Translations under genes and position numbers: made by a program
Origin: Hyperoodon ampullatus
Lineage: Eukaryota; Chordata; Mammalia; Artiodactyla; Ziphiidae
NCBI GenBank assembly: GCA_949752795.1
Contig: CATKHW010000055.1
Coordinates: forward strand, 806,001 to 870,000
DNA length: 64,000 bases
Direction of reading: 5' to 3'
The notes under the pieces: generated by a model
Database searches by the model: none
What the model was told of the DNA's origin: nothing
Seen by the model: only the letters and a program-made list of their open reading frames with translations
Part shown: piece after piece, positions 28,801 to 41,335 of the stretch
How positions within the stretch are numbered: position 1 is the stretch's first letter
Layout of the letters: every line of letters starts with the position of its first letter

Positions 28801-31800
28801 CATGCATTTTTCATCACAATGATCCATGCCCTTTTCATCACAATGCTCCATGCCATTGTCATCACAATACTCCACAAGCTTATCATCAGAATGCTCCATG
28901 ACTCCTGACATCACAATGTTCCAAGACCTCTGTCATCACAATGCTCCATGACGCATGTCATCAGAATGCTCCATGCCCCTTGTCATTACAGTGCTCCATG
29001 ATGCTCGTCATCACAGTTATCCATTTTTCTTCTCATCACAGTGCTCCATGGTCTTTCGATCACAATGCTCCATTCCCTGGTCATAACAATGCTCCATGTC
29101 CCTTGTCATCACAATTCTCCAAGTTCTTGTCATCACAATGCTCCATGACACTTCTCATCACAATTTTACATGCTCTTTTCATCACAATTCTCCATGCACC
29201 TGTCATCGAAATGTCCCATGACACCTGTCATAGCAAGATCCATGGCTTTGTCATCAAAATGCTTCATACCTTGTCATCAAAATTCTCAATGCCCGTTTTC
29301 ATCACAATGCTCCATGACCCTTGTTATCACAATGCTCCAAACCCTTGTCATCCCAATGCTCCATTACCTTTGTCATCACAATCCTCCATGACACTTGGCG
29401 TCACAATGCTCCATGCCCTTGTCATCACAATTCGCCATGCCCACTGTCATCACAATAATCCATAAAATTTGTTACACCAATTTTCCATGCCACTGTCTTC
29501 ACAAGGCTCCATGCCCTTCTCATCACAAAACTACATGACGCATGTCATCAGAATGCTCCATTGCCTTAACATCACAATGCTCCATGCCTTTGTCATCATA
29601 ATGCTCCAAGACCACTTTAATCACAATGCTCCTTGCCACTTTTCATCTCAATTCTCCATGAACCCTGTCATCACAATGCACCATGCCCATCATCATAATG
29701 CTTCATGCTATTGTCATCACAATGAAATCAAATGCTCAATGACCTCTGTCATCACAATGCAGCAAACCCTTCTGATCAAAATGTTCCATAACACTTGTCA
29801 TCACAATGCCCCATGACGCTGGTCATCACAATTATCCATGGTCTTCTCATCACAATGCACCATGATCTTTGTCATCACAATGCTCAATACACTTGTCATC
29901 ACAATGCCCCTTGACCCCTGTCATCACAATACTCCATGAATATTTTCAGCCCAATGCTCCATGCCCACTGTCATTACAATAATCCATGAAACTTGTCAGA
30001 CCAATTGTCCATGCCCCCGTCACACAAGGCTCTGTGATCATTGTCATCACAATGCTCCATTACCCATGTCATCAAAATGCTCCTTGCCTCCAATCATCAC
30101 AATGCTTCATGACTTTTGTCATCACAATGCTACATGCCCACTGTCATCACAATAATCCATGAAACTTGTCAGACCAATTGTCCATGCCCCCGTCACACAA
30201 GGCTCTGTGATCATTGTCACCACAATGCTCCATTAATATTTCATCACAATGCTCTGTGTCCCTTGTCATCACCATGCTCCATGCCTTTGTCAGCACAATG
30301 CTCCATGACATTTGTCATCAAAATGCTCCATGCGCTTGTCAGCAAAATGCTCCATGACCCATGCCATTACAATGCTCAGTGACTCCAGTCATCACAGTGC
30401 TTCATGACTTTTGTCAACACAGTGGTCCATGCCCTCTTCACACAAGGCTCTGTGACCTTTGTCATCACAATGCTCCATGCCCACTGTCATCACAATAATC
30501 CATGAAACTTGTCAGACAAATGTTCCATGCCCCTGTCATCACATTGCTCCGTGCCCTTGTCATCACAATGCTCCATGACCCCTGCCACAAAATGCTCCAT
30601 GACCCATTTCATCACAATGCTTCATGACCCCTGACATCACAATGTTCCATAACGCCTGTCATCAAAATATTCCATGAGGATTTTCATCAAATTGCTCCAT
30701 GACCCTGTCATCACAATGCTCCCTTCCCTTCTCATCACAATGCACCACGCCCTTGTCAATAAAATGCCCAATGACATTTTTCATCACAAAGCTCCATGAC
30801 CCCTGGCATCACAATGCTCCATGCCATTGTCATCACAATGCTCAATGAAATCTCTCATCACATTGCTCCATGCCCTTGTCATCACAATGCTCAATTACAC
30901 CTGTCATAACAATGCTCCATGACCCCTGCCATCACAATGTTCCACGGCCTTGTCATCACAAGGCTCCATCAACCCTGTCATCACAATGCACCATGCCCAT
31001 CATGATAATGATTCATGCTATTGTCATCACTATGAAATCAAAATGCTCCATGTCCTCTGTCATCACAAAGCTGCAAACCCTTCTGATCACAATGTTCCAT
31101 GACACTTGTCATCACAATGCCTCATGACGCTCGTCATCACAATTATGCAAGGTCTTCTCATCACAATGCTCCATGACCTTTGTCAACACAATGATCAATA
31201 CACTTGTCATCACAATGCTCCCTGACACTTGTCATCACTATGCTCCTTGAACACTGTCATGACAAGGCTCCCTGCATTTTTCATCACAATGATGCATTCA
31301 CTTTTCTTCACAATGCTCCAAGACCCCTGTTATCACAATGCTCCGTGACTCCAGTCATCACAATGCTTCATGACGTTTGTCATCACAATGGTCCATGACC
31401 TTGTCAGACAAAGCTCTGTGACCTTTGTCACCACAATGCTCCATGAACTTTTTATCACAATGCTCTGTGACCTTTGTCATCACAAAGCTCCATGCCTTTG
31501 TCAGCACAATGTTCCATGACTCTTGTCATCACAATGCTCGATGCGTGTGTCAGCACAATGCTCCACAACCAATGTCATCACAATTCGCCATGCACTTGTC
31601 ATCACAATGCTCAACATCCTTGTCATCAAAATGCTCCATAAACCTTGTCATCACAATGCTCCATGCACTTATCAAAATGCTCTCTCACCACTGATATCTC
31701 AATGTTCCACCACTAGTCATCACAATACTCCTTCAACCCTGTCATCACAATGTTCCATTACCCCTGTCATCACAATGCTACATGCCATTATCATCACAAT

Positions 31801-34800
31801 GTTCCATGACACCTCACATCACAAAGTTCCATAACCCCTGTAATCAAAATGCTCCATGACAATTTTCATCACAAAGCTCCATCATCCCTGACATCAGAAT
31901 GTTCTATAACCCCTGTCATCAAAATGTTCCATGACCTTTTTCATCAAATTGCTCCATGACCCTGTCATCACAATGCTCCCTGCCCTTCTCATCACAATGC
32001 ACCAGGCCCTTTTCATCAAAATGCTACATGAGATTTTTCATCACAAATCTCCATGACCCTTGGCATCACCATGCTCCATTCCATTATCATCACAATGCTC
32101 CATGGACCCTCTCATCACAATGCTCCATGCACTTGTCATCCCAAATCTCCATGACGCTTGTCATCACAATGCTCGATGCCTTTCTCATCACAATGCTCCA
32201 TGCCATTGTCATTACAATCCTGCATGGTCTATGTATCACAGTGTTCCATGCCCTTGTCATCACACTGTTCCATGCCAACTCTCTTCACAATATTCCATGA
32301 AACTTTTCAGACCATTGCCCCATGTACTTGTCATCAAAATGCTCCATTACCCCTGTCATAACAATGCTCCATGTCCCCTGACATCACAAGATTCCACGGT
32401 CTTGTCATCACAAGCCTCCATGACCCTTGCCATCACAATGCTCCAAGACCCCTGTAATCACAAATCTCGATGCCCTTGTCATCACAAAGCTCCATGACCA
32501 ATGTCATCAGAATGCTCCATGGCCTTCTCCTCACAGAGCTCCATGCCCTTGTCATCACAATGCTCCAACACCCCTGGAATCACAATGCTCCTTGCCCCTT
32601 TTCATCTCAATGCTCCATGAACCCTGTCATCACAATGCACCGTGCCCATCACCATAATATTTCATGCTTTTGTCATCACAATGAAATCAAAATGCTCAAT
32701 GTCATCTGTCATTACAATGCACCAAATCCTTGTGATCACAATGCTCCATAACACTTGTCATCACAATTCAACATAACGCTGGTCATCACAATTATCCATG
32801 GTCTTCTCTCACAATGCTCCAAGCCCTTGTCATCAGAATGCTCCACTACATCTGTCATCACAATCCTCCATGACACTTGTCTTCACAATTCTCCATGCCA
32901 TTGTCAAAACAATGCACTATGACATATGTCACCACAATGCTCCCTGACACCTGTCTTCACCATATTCCATGACCTGGTCTTATTAATGCTCCATGCCGCT
33001 GTCATCAGAGTGCGCCATGCCCACTATCATCACAATTATCAATGAAAGTTGTCAGACCAATGCTCCATGCTCCTGTCATGACAATGCTCCATGCCCTTGT
33101 CATCACAATGGTCCATGACTCCAGTCATCACAATGCTACATGACCTTTGTCCTCACAATGGTCCATAACCTCATCATCACAGGGCTCTGTGAACTTTGTC
33201 ACCATAATGCTCCATGAACTTTTCATCACAATGCTCTTTGACACTTGTCATCACAATGCTCCATGCCTTTTTCAGCAGAGTGCTCCATGACCCTTGTCAT
33301 CACAATGCTCCATGGGCTTGTCAGAACAATGCTCCATGACCCATGTCATCACTATATGCCATGCACTTGTCATCACAATGTTCCACAACTTTGTCATCAC
33401 AATACTCTATAAACCTTGTCATCACAAAGCTCCATGCACTTCTCATCAAAATGCTCTTTCACCGCTGATATAAAAATGTTCCATCACTAGTCATTACAAT
33501 ACTCCCTCACGCCTGTCATGGCAATGTTCCACGTCCTTGTCATCACAAGGCTCCATGACCCTTGTTATCACAATGCTCCAAGACCCCTGTAATCACAATG
33601 CTGCATGCTCTTGTTATCAAATAGATCCATGACACTTGTCATCAGACAGCTCCATGGCCTTAGCATCACAATGCTCCATGCCCTTTTCATCACAATGTTC
33701 GAAGACACCTGTAATCACAATGCTCCACGAACTCTGTCATCACAATGAACCCAGCCCATCATCATAATCCTTCCTGCTATTGTCATAACAATGAAATCAA
33801 AATGCTCCATAAACACTGTCATCATAATGCTCCAAACCTTTGTGTTCACAATGTTCCATAACACTTCTCATCAAAACTCCCCATGACGCTCATCATCACT
33901 ATTATCCATGGTCTTCTCATCACAATGCTCCATGACCTTTCTCATCACAATGCTCAATACACTTGTCATCAAAATGCTCACTGACACTTGTCGTCAGTAT
34001 GCTCCTTGAACACTCTCATGACAAGGCTCCATGCTTTTTCATCACAATCATCCATGCCTTATTCATCACAATGCTCCAAGACCCATGTAATCACAATGCT
34101 CCATGCCACTTGTCATCAGAATGCTCCATGGTACTTGTCATCACAAGGCTACATGGTCTTCTCCTCACAATGCTCCAGGACCTTGCCATCACAATGCTCC
34201 TTTCCATTGTCACCACAATGCTCCATGACCCCTGCCATCATAATACTCAATGAATATTTTCAGCCAAATGCTCCATGAAATTCTGATCACAATGCTCCAT
34301 GACCCCTGTCATCACAATGTTCCATGACCACAGTTATCACAACGCTCCAGGACACCAGACAACACAATGATCCGGGACCCTTGTAATCAAAATGCTCCAT
34401 GACACTTGTCATCAGAATGATCCATGCCCTTGCCATCCCAATGCTTCATGACCACTGTAATCACAATGATCCATGACGCATGTCATCACAGTGCTCCATG
34501 ACACTTTTCATCAAAATGCTCCATGCATTTGTCAGCAAAATTCTACATTACCTTGTCATCACAATGCTCCATGCTTTTTCAGCACAATGCTCCATGACAC
34601 GTTTAATCGCAATGCTCCATGCCCCTGTCAGCATAGTGCTCCGTGTCCCTTGTCATCACAATGCTCCAAGCCCTTGTCATCACAATGCTCCATTACCTTT
34701 GTCATCACAAACCTCCATGACACTTGGCATCACAATATTCCATGGCATTGTCATCACAATGGGCCACGACTTATGTCTTCACAATGCTCCCAGACACCTG

Positions 34801-35893
34801 CCTTAACAATACTGCATTACCTTGTCATCACCATGCTCCATTCCCTTGTCATCACAATGCACCTTCCCCACTGTCATTGCAGTAATCCATGAAACTTGTA
34901 AGACCAATGTTCCATGCCCCTGTCTTCACAATGCTCCATGCACTTGTCTTCACAATGTTCCATGACCCGTCATAACAATGCTCCATGACCCCTTTCATCA
35001 CAATGCTCCATGCTCCTTGAAATCAAAATGATCCATGACCTCTGTCATCACAATGCTCCAAAACGTTGTAATCACATTGTTCCAAAACACTTGTCATCAC
35101 AATGCTCCATGATGCCTGTCATCACAATACTCCATGCCCGTGTCATCACAATGCTCCATGAGCTTTGTCATCACAATGTTCAATACACTTGTCGTCACAA
35201 TGCTCCCTGACACTTTTCGTCAGAATGCTCCTTGAACACTGTCATGAAAAGGCACCATGCCCTGTTCATCACAATGATCCATGCCATTGTCATCACAATA
35301 CTCCACAAGCTTCTCATCATTATGTTGCATGACCCTTGTCATCACAATACTCCATGACCCCTGTCATCACAATGCTCCGTGACTCCAGTCATCCCAATGC
35401 TTCATGACCTTTGTCATCACAATGTTCCATGCCCTCGTCATCACAAGGCTCGGTGACATTTGTCACCAAAATGCTCCATGAACTTATCATCATAATGGTC
35501 TCTGACCGTTGTAATTACAATGCTCCATGCCTTTCTCAGCACAATGCTCCATGACCCTTGTCATCACAATGCTCCATGCCCTTGTCAGCACAGTGCTCCA
35601 TGACCCTTGTCATCACAATGCTCCATGCGCTTGTCATCAAAATGCTCCATTACCTTTGTCATCACAATCCTCCATGACATTTGGCATCACAATGCTCCAT
35701 GGCATTGTCATCACAATGGGCCATGACATATGTCTTCACAATGCTCCCAGACACCTGTCTTCACAATAATGCATGAGCTTCTCATCACAATGCTCCATGC
35801 CCTTTTCATCACAATGTGCCATTCCCACTGTCATCGCAATAATCCATGAAACTTGTAAGACCAATGTTCCATGTCCCTGTCATCACAATGCTG
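13825..35893 (+). repeat. 24/25-bp satellite array, irregular higher-order structure
   Basis: A continuous same-strand monomer array. Landmark variants recur in changing order: CCCATCATCATAATG types near 16,168, 21,348, 23,100, 26,980, 29,690, 30,998, 32,640 and 33,754; CACTGATATC types near 15,915, 19,806, 20,586, 22,336, 25,069, 28,016, 31,681 and 33,460; CATAGCAAGCTCC types near 14,043, 15,148, 17,670, 24,300 and 29,230. Longer segments are reused at a distance: about 15.7-16.9 kb resembles 33.2-34.5 kb, and 16.9-17.9 kb resembles 23.6-24.4 kb. The longest stop-free stretch, 17,300-17,905 (201 codons), is pure monomer translation. I see no other element inserted. Confidence 0.93.
29961..30306 (+). 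repeat. 173-bp local tandem duplication in the satellite
   Basis: The block starting ATGCCCACTGTCAT at 29,961 recurs at 30,134 (offset 173 bp, seven monomers). Both copies carry the same unusual variants: a truncated monomer reading CCCCCGTCACACAAGGCTC, and TGTGATCATTGTCA. Sharing rare variants in order shows a local duplication and not independent drift. The right edge is approximate. Confidence 0.75.
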
Positions 35894-38614
35894 CATGCCC
35901 TTGTCATCACAATGCTCCATGACACGTCATCACAATGCTCCGTGACTCCTGTCATCACAATGCTTCATGACCTTTCTCATCACAATGGTCCATGCCCTCG
36001 TCATCACAAGTCTCTGTGACATTTGTCACCACAATGATCCATGAACTTTTCATCACAATGCTCTGTGACCTTTGTCATCACAATGCACTATGTGTTTCTC
36101 AGAACAGTGCTCCGTGACCCTTGTCATCACAATGCTCCATGATCTTTGTCATCACCAAGCTCCATGACCCTTGGCATCAGAATGATCCATGCCATTGTCA
36201 TCACAATGCTTCCTGAAGCCTCTCATCACATTGCTTCCATGTCCTTATCATCACAAAACTCCACGATGATTGTCATCAAAGTGCACGATTCCCTTCTCAT
36301 CACTATGTTCCATGCCCTTGTCAATACAACTCTCCATGACCCATGTATCACAGTGTTCCTTTCCCTTGTCATCATAATGCTCCATGCCCACTCTCATCAC
36401 AATAATCCATGAAAAGTTTCAGACCAATGCTCCATAAACTTGTAATCACAATGCTCCATGCCCACTCTCATCACAATAATCCATGAAAAGTTTCAGAACA
36501 ATGCTCCATAAACTTGTAATCACAATGCTCCATTAACCCTGTCATGACAGTGCTCCGTAACCCCTGCCATCAAAATGTTCCACGGCCTTGTCATCACAAG
36601 GCGCCATAACCCTTGTCATTACAATGATCCAAGACCCCTGTAATCACAATGCTCCATGCCTTTGTCATCACACAGCTCAATGACACATGTCATCAGAATG
36701 CTCCATGGCTTTCTCATCACAATGTTCCATACCATTGCCATCACAATATTCCATTACCCCTGTCATAACAATGCTCCATGACCACTGTCATAATGATGTT
36801 ACACGGCCTTGTCATCACAATGCTCCATGAACCCTGTCATCACAATGCTCCGTGACTCCAGTCATCACAGTGCTTCATGAACTTTGTCATCACAATGGTC
36901 CATGCCCTCATCATCACAATTCTCTGCGACCTTTGTCACCACAATGCTCCATGAACTTTTCATCACAATGCTCTCTGACCATTGTCATCACAATGCTCTA
37001 TGCCTTTCTCAGCACAATGCTCCATGACCCTTGTCATCACAATGCTCCATGTGCTTCTCAGCACATTGCTCCATTACCCATGTAATCAAAATATGCCATA
37101 CGCTTGTCATCACTGTGCTCCACAACATTGTCATCACAATGCTCCATAAACCTTGTCATTAATATGCTCCAGGCACTTCTCAACAAAATGCTCTCTCACA
37201 ACTGATATCACTATGTTCCATCAAAAGTCATCACAATACTCCCTCACCCATCATCACAATGTTCCATGACCCCTGTCGTCACATTGCTACATGCACTTAT
37301 CATCACAATGTTTGATGACCCCTGACATCACAATGTTCCATAACCCCTGTCATCAAAATGCTCCATGACCCTTTTCATCAAAATGCTCCATGACCCCTGA
37401 CATCACAATGTTCCATAAACCCTGTCATCAAAATATTCCATGACCCTTTTCATCAAATTGCTCCATGACCCTGTCATCACAATGCTCCCTGCCCTTCACA
37501 ACACAATGCACCACGAACTTGTCATCAAAATGCTCCATGACATTTGTCGTCACACATCTCCATGACAATTGGCATCACAATGCTCCATGTCATTGCCATC
37601 ACAATGCTCCATGAACCCTCTCATCACATTGTTCCATGCCCTTGTCATCACAAAGCTCCATGACGCTTGCCATCACAATGCTCGATGCCCTTCTCATCAC
37701 AATGCTCCATGTCCTTGTCATTATAATCCCCCATGACCCATGTATCACAGTGTTCTGTGCCCTTGTCATCAAAATGCTCCTTGCCAACTCTCATCACAAT
37801 AATCCATGAAACTTTTCAGACCAATGTTCCATGCCCTAGTCATCACAGTGTTCCATTACACCTGTCATAACAATGCTCCATGACCCCTGCTATCACAATG
37901 ATCCACGGCCTTTTAATCACAAGGCTCCATGACTCTTGTCCTCACAATGCTCCAAGACCCCTGTAATCACAATGCTCCATGCAATTGTCATCACAAAGCT
38001 CCTTGATGCATGTCATCAGAATGCTCCATGGCCTTCTCATTGCAATGCTCCATGCCCTTGTCATCACAATGCTCCAAGACGCCTGTATTCACAATGCTCC
38101 ATGCCCTTGTCATCAAAAAGCTCCATGACGCATGTCATCAGAATGCTCCTTGGCCTTCTCATCACAATGCTCCATGCCCTTGTCATCACAATGTTCCAAG
38201 ATCCCTGTAAACACAATGCTCCATGCCTCTTTTCATCAGTATGGTCCATGAGGCTTGTCATCACAAGGCTCCATGGTCTTCTCAACACAATGCTCCAGGA
38301 CTTTGTCATCACAATGCTTAACGACCTTCTCATCAAGATTCTAAATGGCCCTTGTGATCATAGTGTTCCAAGCCCTAATCATCACAATGCCCCATTATCT
38401 TTGTCATCACATTCCTCCATGACACTTGGCATCACAATGCCCCACGCCATTGTCATCGCAATGGAACATGACATATGTCATCACAATGCTCCCTGACACC
38501 TGTCTTCACAATACTCCATGACCTTTTCATCACAATGCTCCATGCCCTTGTCACCACAATCCGCCATGCCGAATGTCATCACAATAATCCATGAAACTTG
38601 TCAGACAAATGCTC
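35894..38614 (+). repeat. 2,721-bp recent tandem duplication, copy 1
   Basis: About 110 satellite monomers that recur in the following 2,721 bp. Every variant I compared is at offset 2,721, and all but one are unchanged; the exception is A at 37,663 against G at 40,384. The copy starts at a CATGCCC monomer where the match to 38,615 begins, just right of a mismatch (CTGCATG against CTCCATG). It contains its own 74-bp duplication (36,383-36,530). Stop-free stretches, the longest at 37,936-38,496 (186 codons), are monomer translations. Confidence 0.93.
36383..36530 (+). repeat. 74-bp direct duplication (three monomers)
   Basis: Two adjacent 74-bp copies (36,383-36,456 and 36,457-36,530) differ by one visible base, CAGACCAATG against CAGAACAATG. 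Each contains a CCCACTCTCATCAC monomer, an AATAATCCATGAAAAG variant and an AAACTTGTAATCAC variant. The pair also appears in the second 2,721-bp copy at 39,104-39,251, so this small duplication came first. Confidence 0.88.
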
Positions 38615-41335
38615 CATGCCCTTGTCATCACAATGCTCCATGACACGTCATCACAATGCTCCGTGACTCCTGTCATCACAATGCTTCATGACCTTTCTCA
38701 TCACAATGGTCCATGCCCTCGTCATCACAAGTCTCTGTGACATTTGTCACCACAATGATCCATGAACTTTTCATCACAATGCTCTGTGACCTTTGTCATC
38801 ACAATGCACTATGTGTTTCTCAGAACAGTGCTCCGTGACCCTTGTCATCACAATGCTCCATGATCTTTGTCATCACCAAGCTCCATGACCCTTGGCATCA
38901 GAATGATCCATGCCATTGTCATCACAATGCTTCCTGAAGCCTCTCATCACATTGCTTCCATGTCCTTATCATCACAAAACTCCACGATGATTGTCATCAA
39001 AGTGCACGATTCCCTTCTCATCACTATGTTCCATGCCCTTGTCAATACAACTCTCCATGACCCATGTATCACAGTGTTCCTTTCCCTTGTCATCATAATG
39101 CTCCATGCCCACTCTCATCACAATAATCCATGAAAAGTTTCAGACCAATGCTCCATAAACTTGTAATCACAATGCTCCATGCCCACTCTCATCACAATAA
39201 TCCATGAAAAGTTTCAGAACAATGCTCCATAAACTTGTAATCACAATGCTCCATTAACCCTGTCATGACAGTGCTCCGTAACCCCTGCCATCAAAATGTT
39301 CCACGGCCTTGTCATCACAAGGCGCCATAACCCTTGTCATTACAATGATCCAAGACCCCTGTAATCACAATGCTCCATGCCTTTGTCATCACACAGCTCA
39401 ATGACACATGTCATCAGAATGCTCCATGGCTTTCTCATCACAATGTTCCATACCATTGCCATCACAATATTCCATTACCCCTGTCATAACAATGCTCCAT
39501 GACCACTGTCATAATGATGTTACACGGCCTTGTCATCACAATGCTCCATGAACCCTGTCATCACAATGCTCCGTGACTCCAGTCATCACAGTGCTTCATG
39601 AACTTTGTCATCACAATGGTCCATGCCCTCATCATCACAATTCTCTGCGACCTTTGTCACCACAATGCTCCATGAACTTTTCATCACAATGCTCTCTGAC
39701 CATTGTCATCACAATGCTCTATGCCTTTCTCAGCACAATGCTCCATGACCCTTGTCATCACAATGCTCCATGTGCTTCTCAGCACATTGCTCCATTACCC
39801 ATGTAATCAAAATATGCCATACGCTTGTCATCACTGTGCTCCACAACATTGTCATCACAATGCTCCATAAACCTTGTCATTAATATGCTCCAGGCACTTC
39901 TCAACAAAATGCTCTCTCACAACTGATATCACTATGTTCCATCAAAAGTCATCACAATACTCCCTCACCCATCATCACAATGTTCCATGACCCCTGTCGT
40001 CACATTGCTACATGCACTTATCATCACAATGTTTGATGACCCCTGACATCACAATGTTCCATAACCCCTGTCATCAAAATGCTCCATGACCCTTTTCATC
40101 AAAATGCTCCATGACCCCTGACATCACAATGTTCCATAAACCCTGTCATCAAAATATTCCATGACCCTTTTCATCAAATTGCTCCATGACCCTGTCATCA
40201 CAATGCTCCCTGCCCTTCACAACACAATGCACCACGAACTTGTCATCAAAATGCTCCATGACATTTGTCGTCACACATCTCCATGACAATTGGCATCACA
40301 ATGCTCCATGTCATTGCCATCACAATGCTCCATGAACCCTCTCATCACATTGTTCCATGCCCTTGTCATCACAAAGCTCCATGGCGCTTGCCATCACAAT
40401 GCTCGATGCCCTTCTCATCACAATGCTCCATGTCCTTGTCATTATAATCCCCCATGACCCATGTATCACAGTGTTCTGTGCCCTTGTCATCAAAATGCTC
40501 CTTGCCAACTCTCATCACAATAATCCATGAAACTTTTCAGACCAATGTTCCATGCCCTAGTCATCACAGTGTTCCATTACACCTGTCATAACAATGCTCC
40601 ATGACCCCTGCTATCACAATGATCCACGGCCTTTTAATCACAAGGCTCCATGACTCTTGTCCTCACAATGCTCCAAGACCCCTGTAATCACAATGCTCCA
40701 TGCAATTGTCATCACAAAGCTCCTTGATGCATGTCATCAGAATGCTCCATGGCCTTCTCATTGCAATGCTCCATGCCCTTGTCATCACAATGCTCCAAGA
40801 CGCCTGTATTCACAATGCTCCATGCCCTTGTCATCAAAAAGCTCCATGACGCATGTCATCAGAATGCTCCTTGGCCTTCTCATCACAATGCTCCATGCCC
40901 TTGTCATCACAATGTTCCAAGATCCCTGTAAACACAATGCTCCATGCCTCTTTTCATCAGTATGGTCCATGAGGCTTGTCATCACAAGGCTCCATGGTCT
41001 TCTCAACACAATGCTCCAGGACTTTGTCATCACAATGCTTAACGACCTTCTCATCAAGATTCTAAATGGCCCTTGTGATCATAGTGTTCCAAGCCCTAAT
41101 CATCACAATGCCCCATTATCTTTGTCATCACATTCCTCCATGACACTTGGCATCACAATGCCCCACGCCATTGTCATCGCAATGGAACATGACATATGTC
41201 ATCACAATGCTCCCTGACACCTGTCTTCACAATACTCCATGACCTTTTCATCACAATGCTCCATGCCCTTGTCACCACAATCCGCCATGCCGAATGTCAT
41301 CACAATAATCCATGAAACTTGTCAGACAAATGCTC
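38615..41335 (+). repeat. 2,721-bp recent tandem duplication, copy 2
   Basis: Near-perfect repeat of 35,894-38,614. The match to copy 1 runs about 28 bases past the right edge, to 41,363, where CATGCCC replaces CATGACAC. This 28-base stretch, one monomer plus CATG, is shared by the left border, the junction and the right border, as expected for a crossover between two out-of-register monomers. The near-identity means either a very recent event or a duplicated contig overlap. Confidence 0.93.
39104..39251 (+). repeat. 74-bp direct duplication, second-copy counterpart
   Basis: Same three-monomer duplication as at 36,383-36,530, carried along when the 2,721-bp segment duplicated. Confidence 0.85.

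Noticed and set aside
37936..38496. 186-codon frame, identical in two places, as a duplicated gene
   Set aside because: The identity comes from the 2,721-bp duplication of satellite DNA; the peptide is monomer translation.
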